A DNA stretch of 64,000 nt from Bog-105 sp965277855. Lineage in GTDB: Bacteria; Acidobacteriota; Terriglobia; Bryobacterales; Bryobacteraceae. The position numbers and the translations under genes were made by a program. Positions within the stretch are counted from its first letter, which is position 1, and each line of letters opens with the position of its first letter. Location of the stretch: positions 1,612,001-1,676,000 of the forward strand of contig OZ255847.1 in assembly GCA_965277855.1 (NCBI GenBank). The letters run 5' to 3'. Below are positions 16,159-24,990 of the stretch, one piece after another. Below the pieces are notes generated by a model that was given only the letters and a program-made list of their open reading frames with translations, did no database searches and was not told the origin of the DNA.

Positions 16159-17391
16159 GGCCCAATGTCACTTACTTTATTTGAACAAGAGGGTATCCGA
16201 AACAAAATAAATGAGTTATGTTTTGGGAATGCCTTCCCCCAATCAGGCGAGCGTTTTGGACTTGTATCAGCGAAGCCTAGCGATGGGCGCATTGGAATAC
16301 TGGCAACAACAGGCTGGCCTGCGAGTGCGTCGCGGGATTTACGCCACACAAGTGGTGCTTTGGCTGATGATCGTGCAGCGGCTCGAGCCAGGGGGCACGC
16401 TGGCGCGTGCCGTCCAAGAGTTGCGGCAAGGGATAGCGGAGCCGCTACTGAGCAGCTGTAAACGAGTGAAGGAGAAGCGAGTCTTTGGTGCGAGCGTATC
16501 CACCGGCAGACAATCAGTTTGGCCGAAGTCACTGGCCGATGTTGCGGGTGGTGGTGTTGCATGACGTGGAGAACGGCTTGGCCGAAGAGCCCTGCTGGGG
16601 CCCGATGTACGGTCCCCAGGCTGTTAGTGAGCAGGGGTTAGCCGAACAAGCGCTCGACGCGCTGCCCGCTCCAGCGGTGGTGATCGGAGATCGAAACTTC
16701 GGCGTGTTCTGGACAGCCCATGCCATCCAGCAGCGAGGTCTGGGGGCCGTGGTGCGGCTCACGAAAGTACGAGCGCACAAGCTGGTGGGACCGATCTCAC
16801 AACCCGGTGAGCAGGCGGTACGCTGGTCGGCCAGTCGCTGGGATGGAGGCAAACAGCACCGCTTACCTCCCGGCGCGGTAGTGGAAGGACGACTCATTGC
16901 GGCTCGTATCGGCCGGGGCAAATCCAAACAGTGGCTGTATCTTTTCACCACTCTGGACTGGCCTGCCGGTCGAATCATCGAACTGTACGGCCGCCGCTGG
17001 AACATAGAAACCGATTTGCGGTCCCTGAAGCGCACCGTGCATCTCCACCAGATAACGGCCAAAAGCGAAGACATGATGGAAAAAGAGTTGCTTATGGCCA
17101 TGGCGGCCTACAATCTCGTGCGCGCTGTCATGTGTCTGGCGGCTCAACAGCACGGCCTATCTGCCCGCCAGCTCAGTTTTGCGCCTGTCCTGAATGTGGT
17201 CCAGGCGGCCTGGCCCAAGCTGGTCGCCGCCCCTAACCACCAAGAGCATCACCGCGGATTTCAACGCGTTCTGGACTTCGCCGCGCAATGCACCCTGCCG
17301 CGCCCAGCGCCGCTCCTATCCCCGCGCCCTCTGGCGCAAGCCTCGCAAATTCCCTTTTTACACGATGGAGAAAAGTAAGTGACATTGGGCC
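16159..17391 (+). mobile_element. IS4-family insertion sequence, degenerate
   Basis: Perfect 20 bp terminal inverted repeats bound the element: GGCCCAATGTCACTTACTTT at 16159-16178 and its complement at 17372-17391. The inside holds a broken transposase. Length is about 1.23 kb, shorter than expected for an intact relative. The flanks share GGGCCT in slightly different positions, but no exact target-site duplication can be drawn, which fits an old insertion. It sits between the glycosyltransferase gene and a small secreted protein gene and interrupts neither. Confidence 0.9.
16211..17378 (+). pseudogene. IS4-family transposase with internal deletion/frameshift
   Basis: The N-terminal part is in one frame from ATG 16211 to about 16480 (LRVRRGIYATQVVLWLMIVQ). 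The rest continues in another frame from about 16482 (LVRAYPPADNQFGRSHWP to the end). The second part holds VIGDRNFG, the second catalytic Asp region, and YGRRWNIETDLRSLK, a full Y-(2)-R-(3)-E-(6)-K signature of IS4 transposases. The first catalytic Asp, expected in a DGS/DGT motif just before LVRAYPP, is missing, so an internal segment has been lost at the junction. The protein cannot be active. Confidence 0.88.
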
Positions 17392-17451
17392 GAGGGCCTG
17401 CCCCACAAAGCTCTCCTGGGACTCACTCGTCGGGACTTTGCGGCCTGAGGT

Positions 17452-17931
17452 TCAGTGAGTTCGAGACAGGTAGAAAGTGATGGCGAATCCGTCGTAGGCC
17501 CGGCAGGGGGTGTTCATTGTGCAGCGTCCGGTAGTTTGATAGATCTGCACGATGGTTCCCTGCTTCTGGTAACAACGCTTCACGTTGGGTATCTCGCCCC
17601 GGTTCGGACCTACGTTCATTGTTGACCAACGTCGCTCGCGCAAGTAAGCGACCACCTTGCGGTCCAATCGCTGAATCTGCTGCGTAGCACTTCGGTCGTC
17701 GATGTTGGAACCGAGGTCATGCTGCATCCGGATTGGTTCGTAACGATCCATATTCGCGATGTTGCAAACCTGATCCGGCGTGTTGTTCTGTCGCGGTTCC
17801 GACACCTGCCAGGTGGTCAGCGCGCGCAGATTCCTGAAGTCCTGCGGGACTTTATCGAGGGTCGCAGGCAGGCTTATCGGGCTCAATATAGATAGATAGG
17901 CTAAACACATCCAGCGGAAAGTCGAGGCCAT
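17452..17931 (-). CDS. Secreted hypothetical protein
   Basis: The 159-residue product has a short signal-peptide-like N-terminus (MASTFRWMCLAYLSILSPISLPA) and a mature part of mixed charge with four cysteines that could form disulphides (CNIA, KRCY, GRCTMNTPC). No known domain is recognised. It lies 2 bp downstream of kdsC on the same strand and probably shares its transcript. Its end lies 60 bp from the IS4-type element. Confidence 0.6.
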   Translation of the reverse strand: MASTFRWMCLAYLSILSPISLPATLDKVPQDFRNLRALTTWQVSEPRQNNTPDQVCNIANMDRYEPIRMQHDLGSNIDDRSATQQIQRLDRKVVAYLRERRWSTMNVGPNRGEIPNVKRCYQKQGTIVQIYQTTGRCTMNTPCRAYDGFAITFYLSRTH

Positions 17932-17933
17932 TA

Positions 17934-18518
17934 TCAGGCGCGGGCTTGCGGGACAGCTTCTTCCCAGCGTCCCTGGGCTTTCAAGATGAGTTCGATGACT
18001 TCACGGGCTGCGCCGTGGCCGGCGAGACGCCGGGTGGTGTAGTGGCAGGCGGCTTTCAATTCGGGAGCGCCGTCGGCGACGCACACGCCGAGTCCGGCGC
18101 GTTGGGCGAGCGGGATGTCGGGTAGATCGTCACCCAGGTAGGCTACTTCTTCGGGTGTGACGCGGGCCTTTTCGAGGCATTCTTCGAAAGCCTGCGTTTT
18201 TTTCGCCTGGCCTAAGTAGACGAAGGTGACTTTGAGTTCTTTGGCACGCTGGGCAACGGCGGGAGAGCGGCGGCCGGTGATGAAGCCGGTCTGAATGCCC
18301 ATGGTGTGAGCGAGCGAGAGACCCTGGCCGTCTTGTGCGTTGAAGATCTTCATTTCAGTAACAACAGCGGGAGCGGAATCATCGGCGGAGAGCGTAGATA
18401 TGAGACAAACGCCGCCATCGGTGAGGGTGCCATCGACATCCATCAGGAAGAGCTTGATTTTGCGGGCGCGGGCGAGGACATCGGGCGAGGCGATGGTAGC
18501 GAGCGAGACATCGGACAT
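17934..18518 (-). CDS. kdsC: 3-deoxy-D-manno-octulosonate 8-phosphate phosphatase (KdsC-like HAD)
   Basis: The 194-residue HAD-superfamily protein carries the nucleophile motif DVDGTLTDG (Asp about 27 and 29), then GLSLAHTMGIQTGFITGRRSPAV with the motif II region, and LGDDLPDIPLAQRAGLGVCVADG as motif III. This is the small, cap-less tetrameric KdsC pattern. It removes phosphate from KDO 8-phosphate in lipopolysaccharide core synthesis. A close relative acting on N-acylneuraminate 9-phosphate is possible. No other KDO gene is visible nearby. Confidence 0.9.
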   Translation of the reverse strand: MSDVSLATIASPDVLARARKIKLFLMDVDGTLTDGGVCLISTLSADDSAPAVVTEMKIFNAQDGQGLSLAHTMGIQTGFITGRRSPAVAQRAKELKVTFVYLGQAKKTQAFEECLEKARVTPEEVAYLGDDLPDIPLAQRAGLGVCVADGAPELKAACHYTTRRLAGHGAAREVIELILKAQGRWEEAVPQARA

Positions 18519-18565
18519 GAGCTCATGTTAGCCTGGCCGATGGTAAGTTACTGGGTGAGGATATT

Positions 18566-18853
18566 GTGAGCACGATACAACTGAGCCAGGATATAGAAGT
18601 GGAGCCAGCGCAGATTGCGACGGCCCAGCTCGAGCGCCGTGGAGCGAAGATCAGTTCAAAGGTAGTGAGTGTGGCGTCGGGAGATTTTCAGGATTTGCGG
18701 GTGCCGGAAGACTCGCTGATCGTGCGCCTGCAGGACGGGGCGGAGTTTGTGATACGAGGGGAAGCGGCGGCGCAGCAGGCTTACGATCAGCTGAAGCAGG
18801 TGAAGGAACGCGAGAAGCTCGGGTTTGTGCTGGGAGTGACGGAAAGTAGTTAG
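18566..18853 (+). CDS. Hypothetical protein (95 aa)
   Basis: A short acidic cytoplasmic protein with no signal peptide or membrane segment, reading from GTG 18566. The middle (SGDFQDLRVPEDSLIVRLQDG) suggests beta strands, followed by a helical segment (AAAQQAYDQLKQVKEREKLG). It is divergent from kdsC and convergent with the epimerase-like gene. Codon use matches the neighbours. I do not recognise a family. Confidence 0.55.
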   Translation: MSTIQLSQDIEVEPAQIATAQLERRGAKISSKVVSVASGDFQDLRVPEDSLIVRLQDGAEFVIRGEAAAQQAYDQLKQVKEREKLGFVLGVTESS

Positions 18854-18868
18854 TACAGATCAGCTCTC

Positions 18869-19777
18869 TCAAGTCAGGGCGCGTTTCACGGCCTGGCGAT
18901 AAGGCAGCGGCGGCCGAGGCAGAATCGCGCGGATCGGCAGTGGATCGCCATTCAGGTCGGTGACAGAGCCATCTAAAACGCCTTTGATCGAACCTTTCGG
19001 CAACTTGCCGGCGCGTTCGATGAGGGGTGCGAGGGCCCGCAGGAGCGACCGCGGGACATCCAGTTTAAGGGGATGACGCCGGCCCAGGATCTCTGCCGTC
19101 ACGTCAATCATTTGATTATTTGTCAGCAGGTCATCACAACCCACGTCGTAACACTGACCAAACGTACGCGGGTCGTTGAATACGCCCACGAGGTAGTACA
19201 CGAGGTCGTCGACGGCGATGTTCCGCATCTTTTGACTGCCGCTGCCGAATAAGTTCATGCTTACTGGCTTTTTGGCCTGGCTCACCATCATGTCGAAACC
19301 GCGTCCGCCCACCCCAACTATCTGGCCTGGCCGGATGACGGTCACATCGAGGCCGCTATGCAGCAAGAACTGTTCGGTCTTCCATCGCTCGCGTACCCAG
19401 GTGTTCGAGGCATCAGGCGCGATCCCCAGAGAGGTAACGTAGATCAGCCTTTTCACCCCACACTCCTGGCAAGCCTTTACGATGTTCTGCAATCCATTCA
19501 TCTCTATTTCCATAAAGCCCTGACCCGCCGTATTGGCATGCTGAGGTGAAAGCGTATGTACTGAGATGTAGGCCGCCTGGACGGATTCGACGGCCTGCTG
19601 CATCGAGGCGAGATCTGAAATGTCACCCTGGACGATCTGGCAGCCACTCTTTGCCAAATCTTGTACTCGAGACGGGTTACGAGCCAAACAGCGGACTGCG
19701 TATCCGTCTGCGAGTATCGCTTGGGCGATTTTCCTTCCGAGAAAGCCGGACGCTCCGATGACCAGTATGTTTTTCAT
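18869..19777 (-). CDS. NAD(P)-binding atypical SDR (NmrA/epimerase-like)
   Basis: The 302-residue protein has an N-terminal Rossmann motif GASGFLGRKIAQ at residues 8-19, then GDISDLASM and KRLIYVTSLG, typical of atypical short-chain dehydrogenases of the NmrA/complex I 39 kDa type. The classical YxxxK catalytic pair is absent; the stretch after VTSLG reads ERWKTEQFL. Such proteins often act as redox sensors, quinone or flavonoid reductases, or NAD-dependent epimerases; substrate unknown. It stands between convergent and co-directional secreted hydrolases. Confidence 0.85.
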   Translation of the reverse strand: MKNILVIGASGFLGRKIAQAILADGYAVRCLARNPSRVQDLAKSGCQIVQGDISDLASMQQAVESVQAAYISVHTLSPQHANTAGQGFMEIEMNGLQNIVKACQECGVKRLIYVTSLGIAPDASNTWVRERWKTEQFLLHSGLDVTVIRPGQIVGVGGRGFDMMVSQAKKPVSMNLFGSGSQKMRNIAVDDLVYYLVGVFNDPRTFGQCYDVGCDDLLTNNQMIDVTAEILGRRHPLKLDVPRSLLRALAPLIERAGKLPKGSIKGVLDGSVTDLNGDPLPIRAILPRPPLPYRQAVKRALT

Positions 19778-19831
19778 AGGCTACAGAAAGGCGGCGGACG
19801 AGTCCCGCCGCGGCAGGCGCGAGTGCCCGCG

Positions 19832-21073
19832 CTACTTTACGTATTTGGATAACGGGTCATTCGCGAAGATGGTTTGGAGGTTGGCCGGCGGGATGTTCGT
19901 CCCGAGATATCCGTTCATCACACGGATGAATTCGTTAGCGATGACGCCGTAGCCGGTATTGGTGGGGTGGATGCCGTCGAGCGAGAAGAGGCCGCCGAAG
20001 AAGCCGGTAGTGAGCGTAGTCTGGCTGTCGATGGGGTAGCCGTGCTGGTGGATGTTGTCGACGAGGCGATGAATGTCGACCACGGTACCGCCATGGGCAA
20101 ATGTATCGGCCGCAATGATCAGGTTGTAGAAATTGACGGTGGCGCTCACTTTGGCGGCATCGGAGGCGGTCAGCACGCAGGGCAAAGCGGGAACGCCTAA
20201 GTCGGGCAATGGGGCCGGGCACGAGGCAGGGAGCGGGCCGGGCATTTGGCCAGTGAGGATTTTGTCGATCGAGGGCTGAGAGCCGGAGCGGACGAAATCA
20301 TTGGGGCCGATTCCTAGCATGGACGTGACGGTGCCTATCGGCAGTCCGGCTTGTTTGGCGACATCGGCGGTTGACGTGAAGAAGGCGATTTCGGTGACAT
20401 CGGGCACGGTGGCTGTGATGAGTTTAGCGCCGGTTTTACTGAGGATGTCGAGCTCCTGATTGTAATCGATGGCGAACTGGTCGAGTGGCGTTAGCGCGCT
20501 CAGCTGGCCGACGAGGGCCGGCACCAAGGCATCGTTGTTGCCGAGCCAATCGATCAGAATGTTAGGCCGCAGAGAGGTGGCGAGTTCCATTTCGGTGGGC
20601 GCTTTGCCTTGCAGCAAGGAAGGAAATCCGAGAACGACAGTAGCCCATAGGGTTTCGGGGTTGGTGGAGGTTGGATCCGGGCGCAGGGTGAGAGCGGAAG
20701 GAACGGTGAGGCCGGGGACGGCAATGTTGGTCGGCTGGATACCTGGGTTGTCGCGCGGGGCGGGCACGGATCCGGGGGCGGGGAGGATGACGGTGGGCGG
20801 TCCAACGCTGACCAGTTGCAAGACGTTAGGGATGCCGGGAAACGGAACGAGCGGCAAGGTGAGCGGCCAGCCGGCTTGTTTGGCGATGACGGCGGCATAG
20901 CCGTTGGACACCTGGGAATCGAGCAGAGAAAAGTTTTGGACACCGGCGGAGAGAGAGTCGCCCACGACGACGAAGCGGGAAAAGCCGGGGGCGTTTTGGC
21001 CTGAGTTTTGGGGCTCTGCCTGGAGCAGTGCAGATGAGCACGTAACGGACAGTAATATAAGCGCAGTTTTCAT
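19832..21073 (-). CDS. Secreted SGNH/GDSL hydrolase
   Basis: The 413-residue protein has a signal peptide (MKTALILLSVTCSSALLQA), then block I GDSLSAG with the nucleophile Ser near residue 40, block III DWLGNNDA, and the catalytic Asp/His pair in DGIHPTNTGYGVIANEFI near the C-terminus. It is an extracellular esterase or lipase of the SGNH class; the substrate is not evident. Length is greater than the minimal fold because of proline-rich insertions between residues 75 and 135. Confidence 0.88.
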   Translation of the reverse strand: MKTALILLSVTCSSALLQAEPQNSGQNAPGFSRFVVVGDSLSAGVQNFSLLDSQVSNGYAAVIAKQAGWPLTLPLVPFPGIPNVLQLVSVGPPTVILPAPGSVPAPRDNPGIQPTNIAVPGLTVPSALTLRPDPTSTNPETLWATVVLGFPSLLQGKAPTEMELATSLRPNILIDWLGNNDALVPALVGQLSALTPLDQFAIDYNQELDILSKTGAKLITATVPDVTEIAFFTSTADVAKQAGLPIGTVTSMLGIGPNDFVRSGSQPSIDKILTGQMPGPLPASCPAPLPDLGVPALPCVLTASDAAKVSATVNFYNLIIAADTFAHGGTVVDIHRLVDNIHQHGYPIDSQTTLTTGFFGGLFSLDGIHPTNTGYGVIANEFIRVMNGYLGTNIPPANLQTIFANDPLSKYVK

Positions 21074-21241
21074 ATGGTCCTCCGAAGATTGATAAAGCAG
21101 ACTTATTTGAGTTAGTACTTTTAGGAATTACCCTGGAGCGTACGTAACTCGATACTAGGCGGAGATGGGTTCAGATTCAAGACATTCTCTACCAGAATTT
21201 TCTGAGTGTACTTCGATGGCCAACCTTTCGATGCAGGCCGT

Positions 21242-22108
21242 CTAACGAAACTGCTCGGCTTTCAACCAGTCCGCCAAGTGGTCGGGCCAAGTGCGGAGTA
21301 CTGGGTCCTTTTGGGCCAGACCTACGCCGTGGCGGCCTTTGAGATAGATATGCATCTCGGCTGGGACACCGGCTTTTCGCAGTGCTAAATAAAATTGAAC
21401 GCTGTTCTCAACGGGAACGACCTGGTCTTCAGTGGTGTGAAAAAGAAAGGTGGGAGGAGTACGATTGGAGACCTGGCTTTCGTTAGAGAGTGATCGGACC
21501 AGTACCGGATCGGGCTTTTCGCCGAGCAAGGCGTGGAGGGAACCGAGGTGGACGTAAGGCTCTTCGAGCGTGATGACAGGGTAGGCAAGGATGAGGAAAT
21601 CGGGACGGGAGCTTTGGCGATCGATGGGGTCTGGGGTGTGGGTATCACCGTTATCGAAATGGGTGCCGGCCGCGGCGGCGAGATGACCGCCGGCGGAGAA
21701 CCCCCAGACGCCGAGGCGGTTTGGTTCGATGCCGAATTCGGAGGCATGAGCGCGGACGTACCGGATGGCGCGCTGGGCGTCCCATAGTTCGACAGGGTAG
21801 TGGTATTTGGGTCCGAGACGGTACTTTAGGACACAGGCGGCCATGCCGTGGGCGTTGAGCCATTCGGCAACGTGAGTACCTTCATAATCGAACGCTAGAT
21901 GCAGGTAGCCGCCGCCGGGAAGAACGATGACAGCGGACTTACTTGGGTTCTGGCCGGGCGTCTTGTAGATGGTGAGTGTGGGAATGTCTTCGGGAGCGGA
22001 GCCTTGTGCACCAGGGGCGGCGTTGGTCCAGAGGGGAATGACGGGGTGGTCGGGGGTTTGGGATTGGAGGAGCAGGGGGAGGAAGAAGGCGAGACAGCAG
22101 AGCTTCAC
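21242..22108 (-). CDS. Secreted alpha/beta-hydrolase esterase (acetyl-xylan esterase-like)
   Basis: The 288-residue protein has a signal peptide, an oxyanion element LPGGGY near residue 63, the nucleophile elbow GFSAGG (Ser near 138), acid TTEDQVVP and catalytic His in GRHGVGLA. This matches the BD-FAE/acetyl-xylan esterase type of hydrolases (carboxylesterase 10/dienelactone-like). It probably removes acetyl groups from plant polysaccharide outside the cytoplasm. It begins 4 bp after the kbl stop, so it may be on the sdaA-kbl transcript, although its function appears unrelated. Confidence 0.85.
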   Translation of the reverse strand: MKLCCLAFFLPLLLQSQTPDHPVIPLWTNAAPGAQGSAPEDIPTLTIYKTPGQNPSKSAVIVLPGGGYLHLAFDYEGTHVAEWLNAHGMAACVLKYRLGPKYHYPVELWDAQRAIRYVRAHASEFGIEPNRLGVWGFSAGGHLAAAAGTHFDNGDTHTPDPIDRQSSRPDFLILAYPVITLEEPYVHLGSLHALLGEKPDPVLVRSLSNESQVSNRTPPTFLFHTTEDQVVPVENSVQFYLALRKAGVPAEMHIYLKGRHGVGLAQKDPVLRTWPDHLADWLKAEQFR

Positions 22109-22112
22109 GGTT

Positions 22113-23294
22113 TTAAATCCCTAATTCCTGTTTGCAGGCGGCGAACTGGGCGGCGGCGAATTCGAGTTCCTCGGGTTTGTGGGCGGCGGAGATTTGCACG
22201 CGGATGCGGGCTTTGCCCTGGGGGACGACCGGGAAGGAGAAGCCGATCACGTAGACGCCGCGTTTGAGAAGAGCGTCGGCCATGCGGGTGGCGAGGGCAG
22301 CATCGCCGAACATGACGGGCACGATGGGATGTTCGCCGGGCAGAAGATCGAAGCCGAGGGTGGACATGCGGTCGCGAAAGAGTTGCGTGTTTTGAAAGAG
22401 GCGTTCACGCAATTCGGTAGAAGCGGTGAGTAGTTCGAGGACTTGGAGCGAAGCGGCAGCAATGGGCGGGGCGAGGGTGTTTGAGAAGAGATAAGGGCGG
22501 GAGCGCTGGCGCAGCAGCTCGATGATTTCTTTGCGGGCGCTGGTATAGCCGCCGCTTGCGCCGCCGAGCGCTTTGCCGAGAGTGCCGGTGATGATATCGA
22601 CGCGATCAGAGACGCCGAAGTGTTCGGGCGTGCCGCGGCCGTGCTGGCCCATGAACCCGACGGCGTGCGAATCGTCGACCATGACCATGGCTTGATACTT
22701 ATCGGCAAGGTCGCAGATGGCGGGCAGGTTGGCGATGTAGCCGTCCATGGAGAAGACGCCATCGGTGGCAATGAGGCGGTGGCGAGCGTTGCCGGCTTCT
22801 TTGAGTTTGGCTTCGAGGTCAGCCATGTCGCCGTTCTTGTAACGGAAGCGGGCAGCTTTCGAGAGGCGAATGCCATCGATGATGCTGGCGTGATTCAACT
22901 CGTCGGAGATGATGGCGTCTTCAGCTTCCATGAGGGTTTCGAAGAGGCCGCCGTTGGCGTCGAAGCAGGAACTGTAGAGGATGGTGTCTTCGGTGCCGAG
23001 AAACTGGCTAATGGCGGCTTCGAGGCGTTTGTGAATGGTTTGCGTGCCGCAGATGAAACGGACGCTGGCGAGGCCGTAACCCCACTCGTCGAGGGCGTGA
23101 CGGGCGGCTTCCAGGACAGCAGGATGATTGGCGAGTCCGAGGTAATTATTGGCGCAGAGGATGAGGACTTCGCGGCCGTTGACGTTGACTTCGGGGCCTT
23201 GCGGCGTTTCGATGGTGCGCTCTTTTTTGAAGAGGCCGGCTTTTTCGATGCCGCTGATTTTTTCGCGGAGGACGGGTTCGACGTTGGCGTACAT
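22113..23294 (-). CDS. kbl: 2-amino-3-ketobutyrate CoA ligase (glycine C-acetyltransferase)
   Basis: The 393-residue PLP enzyme of the alpha-oxoamine synthase family cleaves 2-amino-3-ketobutyrate with CoA to glycine and acetyl-CoA. Motifs: NYLGLANHP, GYGLASVRFICGTQTIHKRLE, MVDDSHAVGFMGQHGRGTPEH, and the PLP lysine in TGTLGKALGGASGGY. The paired threonine dehydrogenase gene, tdh, is at 29109-30146. The gene follows sdaA by 19 bp, linking threonine to glycine and serine breakdown. Confidence 0.95.
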   Translation of the reverse strand: MYANVEPVLREKISGIEKAGLFKKERTIETPQGPEVNVNGREVLILCANNYLGLANHPAVLEAARHALDEWGYGLASVRFICGTQTIHKRLEAAISQFLGTEDTILYSSCFDANGGLFETLMEAEDAIISDELNHASIIDGIRLSKAARFRYKNGDMADLEAKLKEAGNARHRLIATDGVFSMDGYIANLPAICDLADKYQAMVMVDDSHAVGFMGQHGRGTPEHFGVSDRVDIITGTLGKALGGASGGYTSARKEIIELLRQRSRPYLFSNTLAPPIAAASLQVLELLTASTELRERLFQNTQLFRDRMSTLGFDLLPGEHPIVPVMFGDAALATRMADALLKRGVYVIGFSFPVVPQGKARIRVQISAAHKPEELEFAAAQFAACKQELGI

Positions 23295-23313
23295 AAGTGG
23301 TGTGTGGGGCTCG

Positions 23314-24681
23314 TTAGCAGTCTTTGACGTTTACGGCGAGGCCGGCGAGCGCGGTTTCTTTGTAGCGCGACTGCATGTCGAGGCCAGTTTGATACATGGT
23401 TTGAATGACCTGATCTAACGATACTTTATGGTCGCCGGAACCTTGCATGGCCATGCGGCAGGCGTTGATGGCTTTGACTGCGCCGATGGCGTTGCGCTCG
23501 ATGCAAGGGATCTGGACGAGGCCGCCGATGGGGTCGCAGGTAAGGCCGAGGTGATGCTCCATGCCGATTTCGGCAGCGTGTTCGACTTGTTCGTGAGTGC
23601 CGTCGAGAGCGCCGACGAGGCCGGCAGCGGCCATGGAGCAGGCCACGCCGACTTCACCCTGACAGCCAACTTCAGCCCCGGAGATGGAAGCGTTTTCTTT
23701 ATAAAGAATGCCGATAGCGCCGGCGGTTAAGAGATAGCGGAGCAGCCCTTCGTCGGAAGCGCCGGGAACGAACTGGCGATAGTAGCGGCCGACGGCTGGG
23801 ACGAGTCCGGCTGCGCCGTTGGTGGGAGCGGTGACGACACGTCCGCCTGCGGCATTCTCTTCGTTGACGGCCATGGCAAAGACGTTGACCTGATCCATGG
23901 CGCGGAAGGGATCGGCGAGATTCGCGGCGGCAAGTTTTTGATAGAGGCGCGGGGCGCGACGCCGGACGTTCAAGCCACCGGGCAGAATGCCTTCGGTGTG
24001 GAGACCGCGTTCGATGCTCGAGTCCATGACGGCCCAGATGTTTGCCAGACGGCGGCGCACTTCGGCTTCGCCGAGGAGGTCGCTTTCATTTTCGAGGATG
24101 AGTTGCCAGATGGGAAGATGTTTGGCTTGGGCGTGGCCGAGGAGTTCGACGGCGTTCGAAAAAGAATGGGGCACGCCGAGCAGATTGTCGGGGCCGCTGG
24201 GTGCGGGTTCGCCTTCGTGACTGATGAAGCCGCCGCCGATGGAATAGAAAACGTCGGTGCGAAGTAAGTGGCCGTTTTCGTCGAAGGCGGAGAAACGCAT
24301 GCCGTTGGGATGGCCGGGGAGGACGAGTTCGTGGTGGAAGAGGAGATCGGTGGTTTCGTCGAAGGGCAGTTCTTGGCGACCTAGCGGACAGAGGGTTTTT
24401 TGGTGGCGGATTTTGTTGAGTAGATCATCGATGGAAGCGGGTTCGACGGTATCAGGCTTTTCGCCGGAAAGGCCGAGGAGCACGGCGCGGTCGGTGTTAT
24501 GGCCGATGCCGGTGAGGGCGAGCGAGCCGTAGAGTTCAATGAGAACTCGATGGACGTTGGCGAGGAGAGAGTGCGATGCAAGGAGGGAGGCGAACTGGAA
24601 GGCAGCGCGCATGGGACCTATGGTGTGGGAACTGGAAGGACCGATGCCGATTTTGAAGAGATCGAAGACGCTGGTTTTCAT
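23314..24681 (-). CDS. sdaA: L-serine ammonia-lyase (iron-sulphur dependent, single chain)
   Basis: The 455-residue enzyme deaminates L-serine to pyruvate. The N-terminal beta domain starts MKTSVFDLFKIGIGPSSSHT, and the alpha domain holds NAAGGRVVTAPTNGAAG, GAEVGCQGEVGVACSMAA and LTCDPIGGLVQIPCIERN, with the three cysteines that bind the [4Fe-4S] cluster. Size fits the fused SdaA type. It heads a likely operon with kbl, so glycine and serine derived from threonine feed pyruvate. Confidence 0.95.
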   Translation of the reverse strand: MKTSVFDLFKIGIGPSSSHTIGPMRAAFQFASLLASHSLLANVHRVLIELYGSLALTGIGHNTDRAVLLGLSGEKPDTVEPASIDDLLNKIRHQKTLCPLGRQELPFDETTDLLFHHELVLPGHPNGMRFSAFDENGHLLRTDVFYSIGGGFISHEGEPAPSGPDNLLGVPHSFSNAVELLGHAQAKHLPIWQLILENESDLLGEAEVRRRLANIWAVMDSSIERGLHTEGILPGGLNVRRRAPRLYQKLAAANLADPFRAMDQVNVFAMAVNEENAAGGRVVTAPTNGAAGLVPAVGRYYRQFVPGASDEGLLRYLLTAGAIGILYKENASISGAEVGCQGEVGVACSMAAAGLVGALDGTHEQVEHAAEIGMEHHLGLTCDPIGGLVQIPCIERNAIGAVKAINACRMAMQGSGDHKVSLDQVIQTMYQTGLDMQSRYKETALAGLAVNVKDC

Positions 24682-24767
24682 TGGGGCGCACAGCTTGGAC
24701 TCGCGCTCGCCGATGGCCCGTAGGATAGCCCGATGCGAAGGAACGAAATGCCGTTCACTAGGACGTG

Positions 24768-24980
24768 TTACCGGTTCTGCTCAACGGGGTGGAAAGTTCC
24801 GGCACGGGCGTCTGCCTTCATCTCCTCGAGCAGTGCGATCCCGGGGGCGCCCGGGGAGAAATCACGCTCGATTTCGCCTTCCCATTCGGCGTGATTCCGC
24901 TCCGATAGCCAGGCAGCAAGCGCCGCCTGCTGTTCCTCAGGGAGATCTTCTCTAGCATGTTGGATTTCAATGAAGTCCAC
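24768..24980 (-). CDS. Small antitoxin-like protein
   Basis: The 70-residue reading from GTG 24980 contains LPEEQQAALAAWLSERNHAEW, EIERDFSPGAPGIALLEEMKADARAG and ends soon after. This resembles a widespread family of small acidic proteins annotated as type II antitoxins or addiction-module components. A longer in-frame version could begin upstream inside the hydrolase gene at 25037, but the GTG keeps overlap to a minimum. A partner toxin is normally encoded directly downstream; here the next gene is sdaA's upstream region and none is visible, so it looks like an orphan. Confidence 0.6.
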   Translation of the reverse strand: MDFIEIQHAREDLPEEQQAALAAWLSERNHAEWEGEIERDFSPGAPGIALLEEMKADARAGTFHPVEQNR

Positions 24981-24990
24981 AAGTGCAATG

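Noticed and set aside
16141..17405. A target-site duplication around the IS4-type element
   Set aside because: GGGCCT occurs on both sides but in different registers; no exact duplication of 9-13 bp exists.
22620..23327. A 235-codon plus-strand frame within kbl
   Set aside because: Kbl is certain on the other strand, and the frame is open only because of its codon bias.
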